Source of the DNA: Clostridium_AD sp036569345
GTDB lineage: Bacteria; Bacillota; Clostridia; Clostridiales; Clostridiaceae
NCBI RefSeq assembly: GCF_036569345.1
Contig: NZ_DATCQT010000181.1
Location: forward strand, 1 to 64,000
DNA length: 64,000 nt
Direction: 5' to 3'
Numbering within the stretch: position 1 is the stretch's first letter; every line of letters starts with the position of its first letter. The notes beneath the pieces are model-generated. The model saw only the letters and a list, made by a program, of their open reading frames with translations, was not told the DNA's origin and ran no database searches. This document shows positions 26,228 through 35,963 of the stretch, piece after piece. A program made the translations under genes and the position numbers.

Positions 26228-26257
26228 AGTATTAGTTAGACACTTATAGCTAATACT
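26228..26257 (+). promoter_or_regulatory. Inverted repeat in the cold-shock gene upstream region
   Basis: AGTATTAG (26228-26235) / CTAATACT (26250-26257). May be an operator or a 5'UTR hairpin of the cold-shock gene; the transcription start is unknown. Confidence 0.35.
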
Positions 26258-26311
26258 ATACTTAAACTTTGAATTGTTTTGTACTTCAGAGAACGACAAG
26301 GAGGGAAAGTT

Positions 26312-26515
26312 ATGATAACAGGTATAGTAAAATGGTATGATGTTGAAAGAGGATATGGATTTATCTCCGCTCAAGAGGGTGAAGATGTATTTGTTCATCA
26401 TTTAGCAATAAAAGAACAAGGACCAAGAAAGGATTTACATGAGGGTGAAGAAGTACAATTTGATGTAGTAGATGCACCTAAAGGTCCTCAAGCTATTAAT
26501 GTTCAAAAAATGTAA
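26312..26515 (+). CDS. Cold-shock domain protein (CspA family)
   Basis: 67-residue RNA/ssDNA-binding OB-fold protein. Starts MITGIVKWYDVERGYGFI (RNP1 RGYGFI) and has RNP2 DVFVHH. The usual FN-(A/E)-KGFGFI is replaced by YDVERGYGFI, a mild variant. I chose the ATG at 26312 with RBS AAGGAGGG; an upstream in-frame ATG at 26279 would add 11 non-conserved residues. Has its own terminator. Confidence 0.94.
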   Translation: MITGIVKWYDVERGYGFISAQEGEDVFVHHLAIKEQGPRKDLHEGEEVQFDVVDAPKGPQAINVQKM

Positions 26516-26560
26516 ACTTGATTTTTAGGACTATACTATAATAGAAATTATAATATTTTG

Positions 26561-26593
26561 GCACACTCATTTAGTTTTTTGAGTGTGCTTTTC
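26561..26593 (+). terminator. Terminator of the cold-shock gene
   Basis: GCACACTCA (26561-26569) / TGAGTGTGC (26580-26588) then TTTT. Confidence 0.8.
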
Positions 26594-26751
26594 TAGTTAT
26601 GAATTTCAATATTCGTAAAAAAATATTGGCTTATCATACTTATTTAATAAAAATATAGTTTAGTTCTAAGGGTGTAGGAAATGTGAGAGTAGTATATAAT
26701 GGTAGCTAGTATTAATAATTATAAGATACAAGAACTAGAAAATTTGGTGGG

Positions 26752-29700
26752 GTGAAACTTTTGATTGATGTTAATGATATTACTGAAGATATCATACTAA
26801 ATAATACCGATAAAGTTACTTATAAAAGAGGGAAAGATTACTATTTAATAAATAAGGTTAAGGATATAGATGTAGAAATAAAAGAGCACGAGAACTATAC
26901 TCAAACGAATATAACTTCTAAAGTGGAGTCTTCCGATCTTACTTTGTATAAGGTGGATGCAAGTTTTGATAATATTGATTGTTTTATAAATTATAATTGT
27001 GAATGTAACAATTATAATTTTACTCATGGTTATTATCGTCAGGCAAATATGTGTAAGCATGTAGTGGCTACATTATTAAAATATATTAATGAGAAAGAAC
27101 AAATTATAAAAGTGAAAAGAATGATTAAAACAAATAATTTAATTCAACAAATAACTAAAAGTATAAGCGGTGTTCCAATGGGTAAATCATATTTAAATGT
27201 AGACATAAAATATGAGCATGAACCTTGTGGGGATAATACAAAATCTTTTGTAAGTCTAAAGATTGGGGAAGATAAACTTTATGTAGTTAAAAACATAAAA
27301 GAATTTTTTAATTGTTATAGTAAAAGTTTCGAGTCTATGGAGTTTGGTAAAAAATTTACATACAATCCTTACATTCACACTTTTAAGGAAGAAGATTTAG
27401 ATATTATAGAACTTTTTAAAGAATTAAGTGAACTAGAATCTATGGCAGAGGCTGCAGGTACATATAAGAGTAATACCATAAAGTTTTTGTCTGGTAAAAA
27501 AGCTTATTTTACAGATAGCATGATTAAAAGGTTATTTAGATATTTATATAATAGAGAATTAACAGTGGTAATAAAGGGCGAAGTATTTACTAATGTACAT
27601 ATAAAGCAGGAACTAATGCCTCTAGAGTTCCAAATCAATAGAGAAAATAATAAATTTATACTTGATCAAAATGACCATGTGCCTATTGCGCTAAGTAGTA
27701 ATGGTGAATTCTTTTTTGATGAAGGTGAAATATATGAGCCTCCTATTGGTCAAAGGGACGCATATTTGCCCTTTTATAATAGATTTAAAGAAGAAAAAAA
27801 CAAATGTATAGAATTTTATGAAGAAGAGAAAGATGATTTAGCATCATTTGTACTTCCAACTTTAAACAAGATAAGTAATAAAGTAGATATAGATACATCA
27901 TTAGAAAATGAATTTTATATAAAAGAACTAAAAGCAATTGTTTATTTTGAAAAAAAGCTTGAAGATATAGAGGTGTTTATAACTTTCAAGTATGGAGATA
28001 TAGAAATAGATCCTTTCAATAGGAAAGAAAACAAAGCACAAGAGGGAAAAGCACTTATAAGGGACATGGAAAAGGAAATGAGTATCATAAATCAATTTCA
28101 TGAATTTGGGTTTGTTAAAACGAACAAGGGTTTTGAAATGCAAGATGAAGAAAAGCTTTTGGAGTTTTTAGTTTTGGGACTAGAAAAACTTAAACAGTTG
28201 GCAGAAGTATATTATTCTGAAGAATTCAAAAAAATCAGAGTGCATGGAAATGCTGGATATAAGTCAAATATAAGGCTTAATAAAGACAATCTTTTAGAAT
28301 TCAACTTTAGTATTGAGGGTGTAGATAATATTGAACTTAGTAATATTTTCGCATCTTTAAGAGAAAAGAGAAAATATCATAGGCTTAAGAATGGAAGTTT
28401 TGTATTATTAGATTCAAATAATATATTAAAAATTGCTCAAATGATTGAGTATTTAAATATAAAGGATAGCGATATTGCAAAGAATAAAATTCTTCTTTCA
28501 AAATATAATGCCATTTACATAGAAGAAAAACTAAAACGAGAACAAATGGATTTCGTAAATACAGATAAAAAATTTAAAGATTTGGTTAATGCGATTAAGG
28601 ATATAAAAGAAATAAAAGTACTTGTACCTAAAACCTTAGACAAAATAATGAGAGATTATCAAAAGGTAGGATTTGTTTGGTTAAAAACTCTTGCAAATTG
28701 TGGATTTGGAGGAATACTGGCAGATGAAATGGGACTAGGTAAAACACTACAAGCAATAGCACTTATTCAATCGGAAGTTGAAGATAATGAAAATAAACAA
28801 CCATCTCTTGTAGTATGCCCCACGTCAGTTGTGTACAATTGGAAAGATGAAATTGAAAAATTCGCACCAACACTAAATTGTATAGTAATATCTGGAAACA
28901 AAAATATTAGGGAAGAACAAAAACGAAATATTAATGACGCCGATGTAGTTGTTACTTCCTATGCACTTATAAGGCGGGACCTTGATGACTATGAAAAAGT
29001 GAAATTTAGATATTGTTTTTTAGATGAGGCACAATATATTAAAAACTTTAATTCACAAAATGCGTTTTCTGTAAAAAATATAAATGCTCAAAGTAAATTT
29101 GCGCTTACAGGGACGCCTATTGAAAATTCTCTTACGGAACTTTGGTCAATTTTTGATTTTATAATGCCTGGTTATATGTTAAAACATAGTGCCTTTTCAA
29201 AAAAATATGAAGTACCAATTGTAAAAGATGGAAGCCGGAAAGCACTTCAAGAACTTAATAATCATGTAAAACCATTTATACTTAGGCGGACAAAGCTCGA
29301 GGTTGCAAAAGATTTGCCGTTGAAAATAGAACATAGAATTTCAGTAGAAATGACGGAGCAGCAGAAGAAGGTATATTTAGCCTACTTAAAGGATGCAAAA
29401 GGAGAATTAGAAGAAGATATTAAGGCGAAAGGGTTTAATAAAAGTAAGTTTAAAGTGCTTTCAATATTAACAAGGTTAAGGCAGATATGCTGCGATCCTT
29501 CTACTTTCATAGAAAATTATAATGGAGGCAGCGGCAAAATGGAGGCTTTAGATGAAATTTTAGAAAACAGCTTAGAAGAAGGCCATAGAATATTGATATT
29601 TTCTCAATTTACAAGGGTGCTAAGGAACATATCTAATAGGCTAGAAGATAAAGGGATAAGGTATATGTATCTTGATGGGTCAACTAAAGCAGAAAAAAGA

Positions 29701-30048
29701 GTAGAAATGGTAAAAACTTTTAATGAAGGAGATTCGCAGGTATTCTTAATTTCTCTAAAAGCTGGGGGTACGGGCATAAACCTTACAGGGGCAGATATGG
29801 TAATACATTTTGATCCTTGGTGGAATCCAGCTGTAGAAGCTCAAGCTACAGATAGAGCTCATAGAATTGGTCAAAAGAAAACAGTAGAGGTAATAAAATT
29901 AATAGCAAGAGGAACAATAGAAGAAAAGATATTTAAATTGCAACAAAAGAAAAATAAAATTATTGAAAGTGTAATAAATGATGAAACAGGATCAGAATTA
30001 TTATTATCTCAGATGAGTCAAAATGAAATCGAGGATTTATTTGTTTAA
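26752..30048 (+). CDS. SWIM zinc-finger SNF2-family ATPase
   Basis: 1098 residues. An N-terminal SWIM zinc motif (CEC...MCKH, about residues 83-105) is followed by a long SNF2-associated region, then the SNF2 motor: Walker A DEMGLGKT (near 655), LDEAQYIKN (II), LTGTPIENSLTELWS (III), and in the second lobe SLKAGGTGINLT (V) and QATDRAHRIGQ (VI). Motor complete, so ATPase activity is expected; family members translocate on double-stranded DNA or remodel RNA polymerase, and the target is unknown. The start is uncertain: GTG at 26752 or TTG at 26761 after GGTGGGGTG. Confidence 0.92.
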   Translation: MKLLIDVNDITEDIILNNTDKVTYKRGKDYYLINKVKDIDVEIKEHENYTQTNITSKVESSDLTLYKVDASFDNIDCFINYNCECNNYNFTHGYYRQANMCKHVVATLLKYINEKEQIIKVKRMIKTNNLIQQITKSISGVPMGKSYLNVDIKYEHEPCGDNTKSFVSLKIGEDKLYVVKNIKEFFNCYSKSFESMEFGKKFTYNPYIHTFKEEDLDIIELFKELSELESMAEAAGTYKSNTIKFLSGKKAYFTDSMIKRLFRYLYNRELTVVIKGEVFTNVHIKQELMPLEFQINRENNKFILDQNDHVPIALSSNGEFFFDEGEIYEPPIGQRDAYLPFYNRFKEEKNKCIEFYEEEKDDLASFVLPTLNKISNKVDIDTSLENEFYIKELKAIVYFEKKLEDIEVFITFKYGDIEIDPFNRKENKAQEGKALIRDMEKEMSIINQFHEFGFVKTNKGFEMQDEEKLLEFLVLGLEKLKQLAEVYYSEEFKKIRVHGNAGYKSNIRLNKDNLLEFNFSIEGVDNIELSNIFASLREKRKYHRLKNGSFVLLDSNNILKIAQMIEYLNIKDSDIAKNKILLSKYNAIYIEEKLKREQMDFVNTDKKFKDLVNAIKDIKEIKVLVPKTLDKIMRDYQKVGFVWLKTLANCGFGGILADEMGLGKTLQAIALIQSEVEDNENKQPSLVVCPTSVVYNWKDEIEKFAPTLNCIVISGNKNIREEQKRNINDADVVVTSYALIRRDLDDYEKVKFRYCFLDEAQYIKNFNSQNAFSVKNINAQSKFALTGTPIENSLTELWSIFDFIMPGYMLKHSAFSKKYEVPIVKDGSRKALQELNNHVKPFILRRTKLEVAKDLPLKIEHRISVEMTEQQKKVYLAYLKDAKGELEEDIKAKGFNKSKFKVLSILTRLRQICCDPSTFIENYNGGSGKMEALDEILENSLEEGHRILIFSQFTRVLRNISNRLEDKGIRYMYLDGSTKAEKRVEMVKTFNEGDSQVFLISLKAGGTGINLTGADMVIHFDPWWNPAVEAQATDRAHRIGQKKTVEVIKLIARGTIEEKIFKLQQKKNKIIESVINDETGSELLLSQMSQNEIEDLFV

Positions 30049-30083
30049 CGACATTTCAATATTTAAGAGTATTATTTAATAGA

Positions 30084-30121
30084 AACAGGCATAGATCTAT
30101 TTATTAGTTCTAATGCCTGTT
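30084..30121. terminator. Bidirectional terminator
   Basis: AACAGGCAT (30084-30092) / ATGCCTGTT (30113-30121) between the convergent SNF2 and hydrolase genes; TTCTTT follows on the plus strand. Confidence 0.6.
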
Positions 30122-30135
30122 CTTTATTTAGAATC

Positions 30136-30960
30136 TTATAATTTTACAGTTTGACCGATATCAATAATTTTTATACTTCCATCATTTATTTTGTTTAAAG
30201 TATCACAGGTAACATCATCATCATCTTGAGCTAAAATATAAGTTTTATAATGGATTGGAATCATGAATTTAGATTTTGTCATTTTAAACATCTTAAAACT
30301 TTGTTCTGGCGAACAATGCATTTCTTGAAATTCATCAGGTTTATAGCAACCCACGGGCATGATAGCAATATCTGCCATTATATCTTTATATAAATCTGTA
30401 TAGGCAGTATCTCCAGCAAAAAAAATCTTTTTTGAATTACTTTCAATTGTATATGAATTACTATCAACTTTAGTGCCCAAATAATATCTTCTACCATCAT
30501 GATTTGCTTTTAAAGCTTTTATTTTTATGTCTTTGTCACTATATATTTCATCATTTTTTAAAAGAATTATATTTTTAAATCCTAAAATTTTCAAGGAAAT
30601 ATTTAAATTTTTAGGAGCAATAACTATAGCACTTTTATTTATTTTAAAAAGTGTAGAGTAACTCATATGATCCATATGACCATGAGACAAAAGTATATAA
30701 TCAATATTAATGGAGGCTAGATCTAAAGAGGGTTTAACTAATCTTTTCATTTGGCCAAGATTCATACTGGTTACAGGGTCGGTAACTATGACCTTTCCAT
30801 TTAAATTAATAACTACAGTAGCGTGGCCTACCCAATGGATAGAATTTGTTATTAAAGGCTCATGTGATGGATTGAGTGTAGGTTTAAAGTACAAATTAAA
30901 GTTTCTACGGTGTAATTCATACATATATCCAAATTTTTTAGCAAATTTATTAAAACTCAT
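30136..30960 (-). CDS. Metallo-beta-lactamase-fold hydrolase (UlaG/YtnP-like)
   Basis: 274 residues from the ATG at 30960 with RBS AAGAGGT; an in-frame ATG at 30993 has no clear site. Metal motif SHGHMDHM, a GDTAYTD second metal segment, and a late HYKTY His indicate a complete binuclear metal site. The WVGHATVVI beginning and overall order resemble L-ascorbate-6-phosphate lactonase (UlaG) and NAPE-PLD type enzymes. Substrate unknown; no sugar-phosphate operon nearby supports lactonase activity. Confidence 0.85.
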   Translation of the reverse strand: MSFNKFAKKFGYMYELHRRNFNLYFKPTLNPSHEPLITNSIHWVGHATVVINLNGKVIVTDPVTSMNLGQMKRLVKPSLDLASINIDYILLSHGHMDHMSYSTLFKINKSAIVIAPKNLNISLKILGFKNIILLKNDEIYSDKDIKIKALKANHDGRRYYLGTKVDSNSYTIESNSKKIFFAGDTAYTDLYKDIMADIAIMPVGCYKPDEFQEMHCSPEQSFKMFKMTKSKFMIPIHYKTYILAQDDDDVTCDTLNKINDGSIKIIDIGQTVKL

Positions 30961-31398
30961 TTTATACCTCTTCATTTCTAATATTTTGTTCAAATCAAAT
31001 GTTAATATTTTACTTTAAAGTTTAAAAAAATGTCTAAATCAATTATAACATAATATCTTATAGGATTTAAAGGGAGCCAATAAAACGTGAAAATGTATAT
31101 TTTAAATTTAAAGCAATATGTAATTAAATAAAAGGAGGAGTATATTGTAAATCACAATATACTCCTCCTTTTAAAACTTAAAAATTCAACGAACTTTCAC
31201 CAATTTATGAATAACCTCATATAGTATTTATATAATGAGTATCAGGCTTTAAATTCAAGTAATTATAAGTGTGATCCTCAATAAAAAAATTAATTAAAAT
31301 ACAAAAACAAATTATTATTTACTAATGAAAACAATTGATAAACAGGAAAGTGTAGATGATAAAAAATGTGATACTATCAAAGAGGAGAATGTGATTGT
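30961..31398. other. Divergent intergenic region between hydrolase and ugd
   Basis: 438 bases with no supportable gene. It holds a 20-bp perfect hairpin at 31129-31173 (listed separately). The 225 bases after the hairpin up to ugd are A/T-rich and contain the ugd promoter region, with no clear consensus boxes. Confidence 0.4.
31129..31173. repeat. Orphan 20-bp perfect hairpin
   Basis: Arms 31129-31148 and 31154-31173 pair perfectly around AAATC. The left arm contains AAAGGAGG. T-rich sequence follows on the minus side (TTTTATTTAATT). No gene ends nearby on either strand. Confidence 0.7.
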
Positions 31399-32706
31399 AT
31401 GAATATATGCGTTATTGGAGCTGGATATGTAGGACTTATAACTGCATTATGTTTTGGTAAAAAAGAAAATAAGGTGATTTGTGTAGAAAAGGATATAGAA
31501 AAGTTGAATATGTTAAAAAATGGGATACCAACTATCTTTGAAGAGGGATTAGAAGACTTATTAAAAGATTCGTTAAATATAGAAAGTGTTCAGTTTACTG
31601 ATGATTTGCTACTAGGAATTAAATCTTCAGATATAATATTTATTGCAGTAGGCACTCCAACAAAGGAAAATTGGGACGTAGATATTGGACAAGTAGATGA
31701 AGTAATAAATTTAATTTCACCTTATATAAATGAATATAAAGTAGTAGTAACTAAAAGTACAGTGCCAGTGGGTACTCAAAAATATATACAAAACAAGTTA
31801 CTAGAAAATCATGTACCAAAGGAGTATTTTGATGTGGTTTCTAATCCAGAATTCTTAAGAGAGGGAAAAGCTATATATGATTTTTTCTATGGAGATAAAA
31901 TAGTTGTAGGCTGTGAATCACGAAAAGCTGAAGAAGCAATGAGAAAATTGTACGAGCCATTTAAAATAAAGATGGTGTTTGCAAGCCCAGAAACAGCAGA
32001 ATTAATTAAATACGCATCTAATGCATTTCTGTCAGTTAAAATTTCTTTTATGAATGAGATAGCTAATCTTTGTAATAAAGTTGGAGCAGATATAGATGTA
32101 ATTGCCTATGCCTTAGGACTGGATAAGAGAATTTCACCGTTGTTTTTAAATGCAGGTATAGGTTATGGTGGGGCTTGCTTTCCTAAGGACACAAAAGCTT
32201 TAGTTAAAATGTCTGACAGTTATAATTGTAGTCTTAATATTGTAAAAGTTACTGTTGATGTAAATGAAAAACAGAGAGTCTTACCAGTAGATATATTAAT
32301 GGAGCATTATAAGGAAATTGAAGGCAAAACAGTAGCTATATTAGGGTTAACGTTTAAACCAAATACAGACGATATTAGAGAGGCTCCATCTTTATATATA
32401 ATAGAAAAATTATTGAAAAATAATGTCAATATAAAAGCATATGATCCGATGGTAACGAAGACGATAAAAAAGTTATTTCCAAATATAATTTATTGCAATG
32501 ATATGTATGAATGCTTAGAGGACTGTGATGCAATGATAATTTGTACAGAGTGGAATGAATTTTATGGTATTGATTTAAATAAGGCTAATGAATTGATGAG
32601 TCAATCTGTTATAATTGATGGGAGAAATGTACTGGATATAAAGAAAATCAAAGAAGCTAATATTAAAGCATATTATTCTATTGGAAAAGGAAATATTAAA
32701 AATTAA
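31399..32706 (+). CDS. ugd: UDP-glucose 6-dehydrogenase
   Basis: Oxidises UDP-glucose twice with NAD+ to UDP-glucuronate. 435 residues. N-terminal Rossmann GAGYVGL (7-13), TKSTVPVGT, SNPEFLREGKA, and catalytic Cys in GYGGACFPKD, followed by the C-terminal Rossmann domain GLTFKPNTDDIREAPS. Faces the epimerase gene across a shared terminator; UDP-glucuronate is the expected substrate of that epimerase. UDP-glucose comes from phosphoglucomutase and GalU encoded further right. Confidence 0.93.
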   Translation: MNICVIGAGYVGLITALCFGKKENKVICVEKDIEKLNMLKNGIPTIFEEGLEDLLKDSLNIESVQFTDDLLLGIKSSDIIFIAVGTPTKENWDVDIGQVDEVINLISPYINEYKVVVTKSTVPVGTQKYIQNKLLENHVPKEYFDVVSNPEFLREGKAIYDFFYGDKIVVGCESRKAEEAMRKLYEPFKIKMVFASPETAELIKYASNAFLSVKISFMNEIANLCNKVGADIDVIAYALGLDKRISPLFLNAGIGYGGACFPKDTKALVKMSDSYNCSLNIVKVTVDVNEKQRVLPVDILMEHYKEIEGKTVAILGLTFKPNTDDIREAPSLYIIEKLLKNNVNIKAYDPMVTKTIKKLFPNIIYCNDMYECLEDCDAMIICTEWNEFYGIDLNKANELMSQSVIIDGRNVLDIKKIKEANIKAYYSIGKGNIKN

Positions 32707-32723
32707 AATATATAAACAAAATA

Positions 32724-32752
32724 GCTAGTACTTTAAATATTAAAGTACTAGC
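32724..32752. terminator. Bidirectional terminator between ugd and the epimerase gene
   Basis: 13-bp stem GCTAGTACTTTAA / TTAAAGTACTAGC with a three-base loop, T-rich on both outer sides. Confidence 0.8.
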
Positions 32753-32768
32753 CATTTTATATATATGA

Positions 32769-33767
32769 TTAATATAATGGATTGGTTTTAAACCATTTTA
32801 CAAATTTATAGATACCATAATCAAAATTTGTTAATGGATCATAACCTAGAATTTTCTGTGATTTAGAAATATTAGCATAAGTTATTTTTACGTCACCAGG
32901 TTGCATAGGTAAATATTTCATGATAGCTTTAATACCAATCTCAAATTCTAATCTTTTCACCATATATTTTAACATGACAGTATCGGATCTTCCTAAATTG
33001 AAAATTTCGTATTTATTAGTACCAGTATTTGTCCATGTTATGGCTTTATCTATTCCTTGAATTATATCATCTATATAGGTGTAGTCTCTCTGAGTAGTGC
33101 CATCTCCGAAAATAAAAATTTCTTTTTCTTTTAATATAGATTCTGTAAATTTGTAAATAGCTAAGTCAGGTCTTTGTCTTGGGCCGTATACAGTGAAAAA
33201 TCTTAGACAGGCTATATTAAATCCATATAGATGACTATAAACATGACAAAGAAGTTCACCTGATTTCTTAGTAGCTGCATAAGGTGAGATTGGGAAATCT
33301 ACAGAATCTGATTCAGTGAAGGGAAGTTTTTTATTGTCCCCATATAAAGAAGAAGAGGAAGCAAAGATAAGTTTATTTATGCCGAATTTATTACATAAGC
33401 CTAATAAATTTAGTGTTCCACGTATATTTACTTCGTTATATAAAAGTGGGTCTATAATAGATGGGCGAACTCCAGCCATTGCTGCAAGGTGAACCACAAC
33501 GTCTATTTTGTAGAAACTAAATACTTTTGTTAAAAAATCTAAATCTCGTATATCACCTTCTTCTATTATCAAATTATCATAAGTGATGTTGTTAATTTTC
33601 ATTAAGTTTTTCATATTGGTAATATTATTTCTTTTTATTAAAGGATTATAGAAATCATTAAAATTATCAATAATTATTATTTTATTATTGTTTTTTAATA
33701 AATAATCACAGAGGTTTGAGCCGATAAAACCTGCGCCTCCGGTCACTAAAATCGATCTACTCAACAT
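32769..33767 (-). CDS. NAD-dependent epimerase, UDP-glucuronate 4-epimerase type
   Basis: 332-residue extended short-chain dehydrogenase. Nucleotide motif VTGGAGFIGSNLCDYLL at the N-terminus, SSSSLYG with the YAATK catalytic Tyr-x-x-x-Lys, and the RFFTVYGPRQRPDLA segment that is characteristic of UDP-glucuronate 4-epimerases. The position beside ugd supports a UDP-glucuronate to UDP-galacturonate step. Last gene of the minus-strand CotS operon, 21 bases after the glycosyltransferase gene. RBS GGAGGTG. Confidence 0.85.
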   Translation of the reverse strand: MLSRSILVTGGAGFIGSNLCDYLLKNNNKIIIIDNFNDFYNPLIKRNNITNMKNLMKINNITYDNLIIEEGDIRDLDFLTKVFSFYKIDVVVHLAAMAGVRPSIIDPLLYNEVNIRGTLNLLGLCNKFGINKLIFASSSSLYGDNKKLPFTESDSVDFPISPYAATKKSGELLCHVYSHLYGFNIACLRFFTVYGPRQRPDLAIYKFTESILKEKEIFIFGDGTTQRDYTYIDDIIQGIDKAITWTNTGTNKYEIFNLGRSDTVMLKYMVKRLEFEIGIKAIMKYLPMQPGDVKITYANISKSQKILGYDPLTNFDYGIYKFVKWFKTNPLY

Positions 33768-33788
33768 TGCACCTCCGATTACTTGAAA

Positions 33789-34925
33789 TTATTTAACACT
33801 ATTAAAAAGTTTTAATAAATCATTAGCTAATCTATTAAAACTATACTTTTCCTCAGCTAATTTACGACCGTTAACTCCTATTTTAAGTGATAACTCTTTA
33901 TCATCTAGAAGGCGAACTATATTTTTTTCTAGTACTCGTGGATTTTCATAATCATTAATTACAAATCCATTTACGCCCTCCTCCATTACTTCTGCATTAC
34001 CACCACGATTTGTGGTTATAATAGGCAATCCGGCAGCCATAGCTTCATAGTGAACTCTTGCTAAAGGTTCTCTCCATTGAGAAAGATTCACGAAAATATC
34101 TCCAATGCTATAATACTTTGGAATTTCATTTGGGTTTAGGAAACCTGTAAAAATAACTGGACCTTTTAGCTCTTTAGATGTTCTTTTTAGCAATCTGATA
34201 TAATCAGTAGGTTCATCTCCACCATACCATTTACTTCCTATAATCATTAAAGCCGTGTTTGGGTGTGATTCCATAACAGAATTCATTGCATCTAATACTA
34301 TATGGGTACCTTTTTTTGGAGTTAACCTACCTACATATAATATCGTTTTATAATTTTGAAGGCCATATTTTTCGCGTAGTATATTTCTATAGGAATTTTT
34401 ATCATCATCCCAAATTGGTTTATATATATTACAATCTACTGCAGAATACACAGGGTGAAGTTTACTCGTAGCTGATGGATACAACTCTTTTACGCCATTT
34501 GCAATAAACTGACTTACGGTTGTAATAAAACTTACTCTATTAATACAGGAATTTGCTAACTCACTACTGATTTTTTTTAGCGGAAACATTTCATTATGCA
34601 AACTTAAACTAAAAGCACAATTTAAATCTTTGCTTAAAAAGGGAACCCAACGTGGCCTATTAAATACATGCACTAAATCGAAATCATTTGAAAGGTAATT
34701 TTTTACTCCACGGACATACTCTTCTTTAGTGCTTGCAGGTAATCGTATAAATTTTACACCTCCCTCAATAGCGCTGTTAGGTAGTTTAGGATCTTGTATA
34801 CTAAAAACAGTTATTTCATGAAGTTTTGATAATATGGGCAGTGCACCTTCAAGATACATTTGAACAGCCCCTCCATTAATAGGAGGAAAGGCAAGCTTTT
34901 CAGTGCAAATCATTGCTATTTTCAT
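33789..34925 (-). CDS. GT4 glycosyltransferase, CotSA-like
   Basis: 378 residues, GT-B fold. N-terminal AFPPINGGAVQMYLEGALP is the acceptor-side glycine motif; the C-terminal donor site has LYVGRLTPKKG and EPLARVHYEAMAAGLPIITTNRGG (the EX7E region). Two CotS-family kinase genes directly upstream mirror the Bacillus cotSA-cotS arrangement, which suggests glycosylation of the spore surface. RBS GGGAGGTC before the ATG. Confidence 0.85.
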   Translation of the reverse strand: MKIAMICTEKLAFPPINGGAVQMYLEGALPILSKLHEITVFSIQDPKLPNSAIEGGVKFIRLPASTKEEYVRGVKNYLSNDFDLVHVFNRPRWVPFLSKDLNCAFSLSLHNEMFPLKKISSELANSCINRVSFITTVSQFIANGVKELYPSATSKLHPVYSAVDCNIYKPIWDDDKNSYRNILREKYGLQNYKTILYVGRLTPKKGTHIVLDAMNSVMESHPNTALMIIGSKWYGGDEPTDYIRLLKRTSKELKGPVIFTGFLNPNEIPKYYSIGDIFVNLSQWREPLARVHYEAMAAGLPIITTNRGGNAEVMEEGVNGFVINDYENPRVLEKNIVRLLDDKELSLKIGVNGRKLAEEKYSFNRLANDLLKLFNSVK

Positions 34926-34937
34926 TTTAGACCTCCC

Positions 34938-35942
34938 TTAAAGCCATTTCTGTAAAGCAGAAAATTTATTTTGCTCAAAGATTGCAATTGCAGAAATTTT
35001 ATCACCATTTATTGAATTGGCATTCTTATGCAAAGTTTTCACTAAGCCAAAGAACCAATGCGGGAACATTAAATCAATTTTTAAAACCTCTCTGTGACTC
35101 GGGGATAGGACATTATTTATTTCATAGAATTTTAATATAGTTTCAATGTTCTTTATACTGTAATCATTAAATTTCATCATTCTCTTTCCAATAATCTTTC
35201 TTAAATCTCTAGCAGGTAAGTCATAGGTTACGCTATCTAAATCTATAACTATGCCTTTGCCCTCAGATAGCATTACGTTTCCAGTGCCGAAATCCTGATG
35301 ACATAAGCAGGAATCTCTTTGATTTATACTACATAGATCACTATAAGGAGAATTATTAATTAAATTAATAGTTTTGTTGCAAATTTCTATGACAGGATCT
35401 ATATGATTTACAAAGCTCGAATAGGCTGTATTACTTGGAGTTTGTATACAAATGTCTTTTATTTTTAACATTCTATTTTTCATAGATTCATATTGTTTTG
35501 GCCAATTTCCAAGCTTAGATGATATTTTAGAATTAATTGGTGGGTCATAGCCGATAGAGTGTAGGTGAAAATTTGATAATGATTGCATAGCTAAGGTTAG
35601 ATCTTTAGGATTATCTATATTCATATCGCGTCCATTAACCCAACTGTATAATACAAATAATTGCCCGTTATATTCAGTTATAAAATTCCCTTTGGTATTA
35701 GGATAAACCTTGGGTACTTTACCACCATTGCTTAATATATATATTTGTGCATTAACGGAGAAAAGAGCCTCCTCGTAAGATTGATTTAACCTTTTAAGGC
35801 ATAGGGGTGTATTTTTATACGTTAATTTCCATAATGTTTTCAAACCTTTACTCTGAAGCATTTTTAAATTCTGTGGATTTATAGCATACTCTAGAAGGAC
35901 CTTACTACCAAGTGATAAATAATTAATTGATTCGTTATCCAA
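34938..35942 (-). CDS. CotS-family spore coat protein (kinase-like), second copy
   Basis: 334 residues with an aminoglycoside-phosphotransferase/CotS kinase fold. Catalytic loop CHQDFGTGNVML (H-x-D-x-x-x-x-N) and metal loop VIDLDS are intact, followed by YDLPARDLRK. Phosphotransfer activity is plausible. Lies 12 bases before the glycosyltransferase gene and 21 after the first CotS-like gene, so the four genes form one operon. RBS GGAGG. Confidence 0.85.
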   Translation of the reverse strand: MDNESINYLSLGSKVLLEYAINPQNLKMLQSKGLKTLWKLTYKNTPLCLKRLNQSYEEALFSVNAQIYILSNGGKVPKVYPNTKGNFITEYNGQLFVLYSWVNGRDMNIDNPKDLTLAMQSLSNFHLHSIGYDPPINSKISSKLGNWPKQYESMKNRMLKIKDICIQTPSNTAYSSFVNHIDPVIEICNKTINLINNSPYSDLCSINQRDSCLCHQDFGTGNVMLSEGKGIVIDLDSVTYDLPARDLRKIIGKRMMKFNDYSIKNIETILKFYEINNVLSPSHREVLKIDLMFPHWFFGLVKTLHKNANSINGDKISAIAIFEQNKFSALQKWL

Positions 35943-35963
35943 TTTAATGCCTCCTATATTAAC

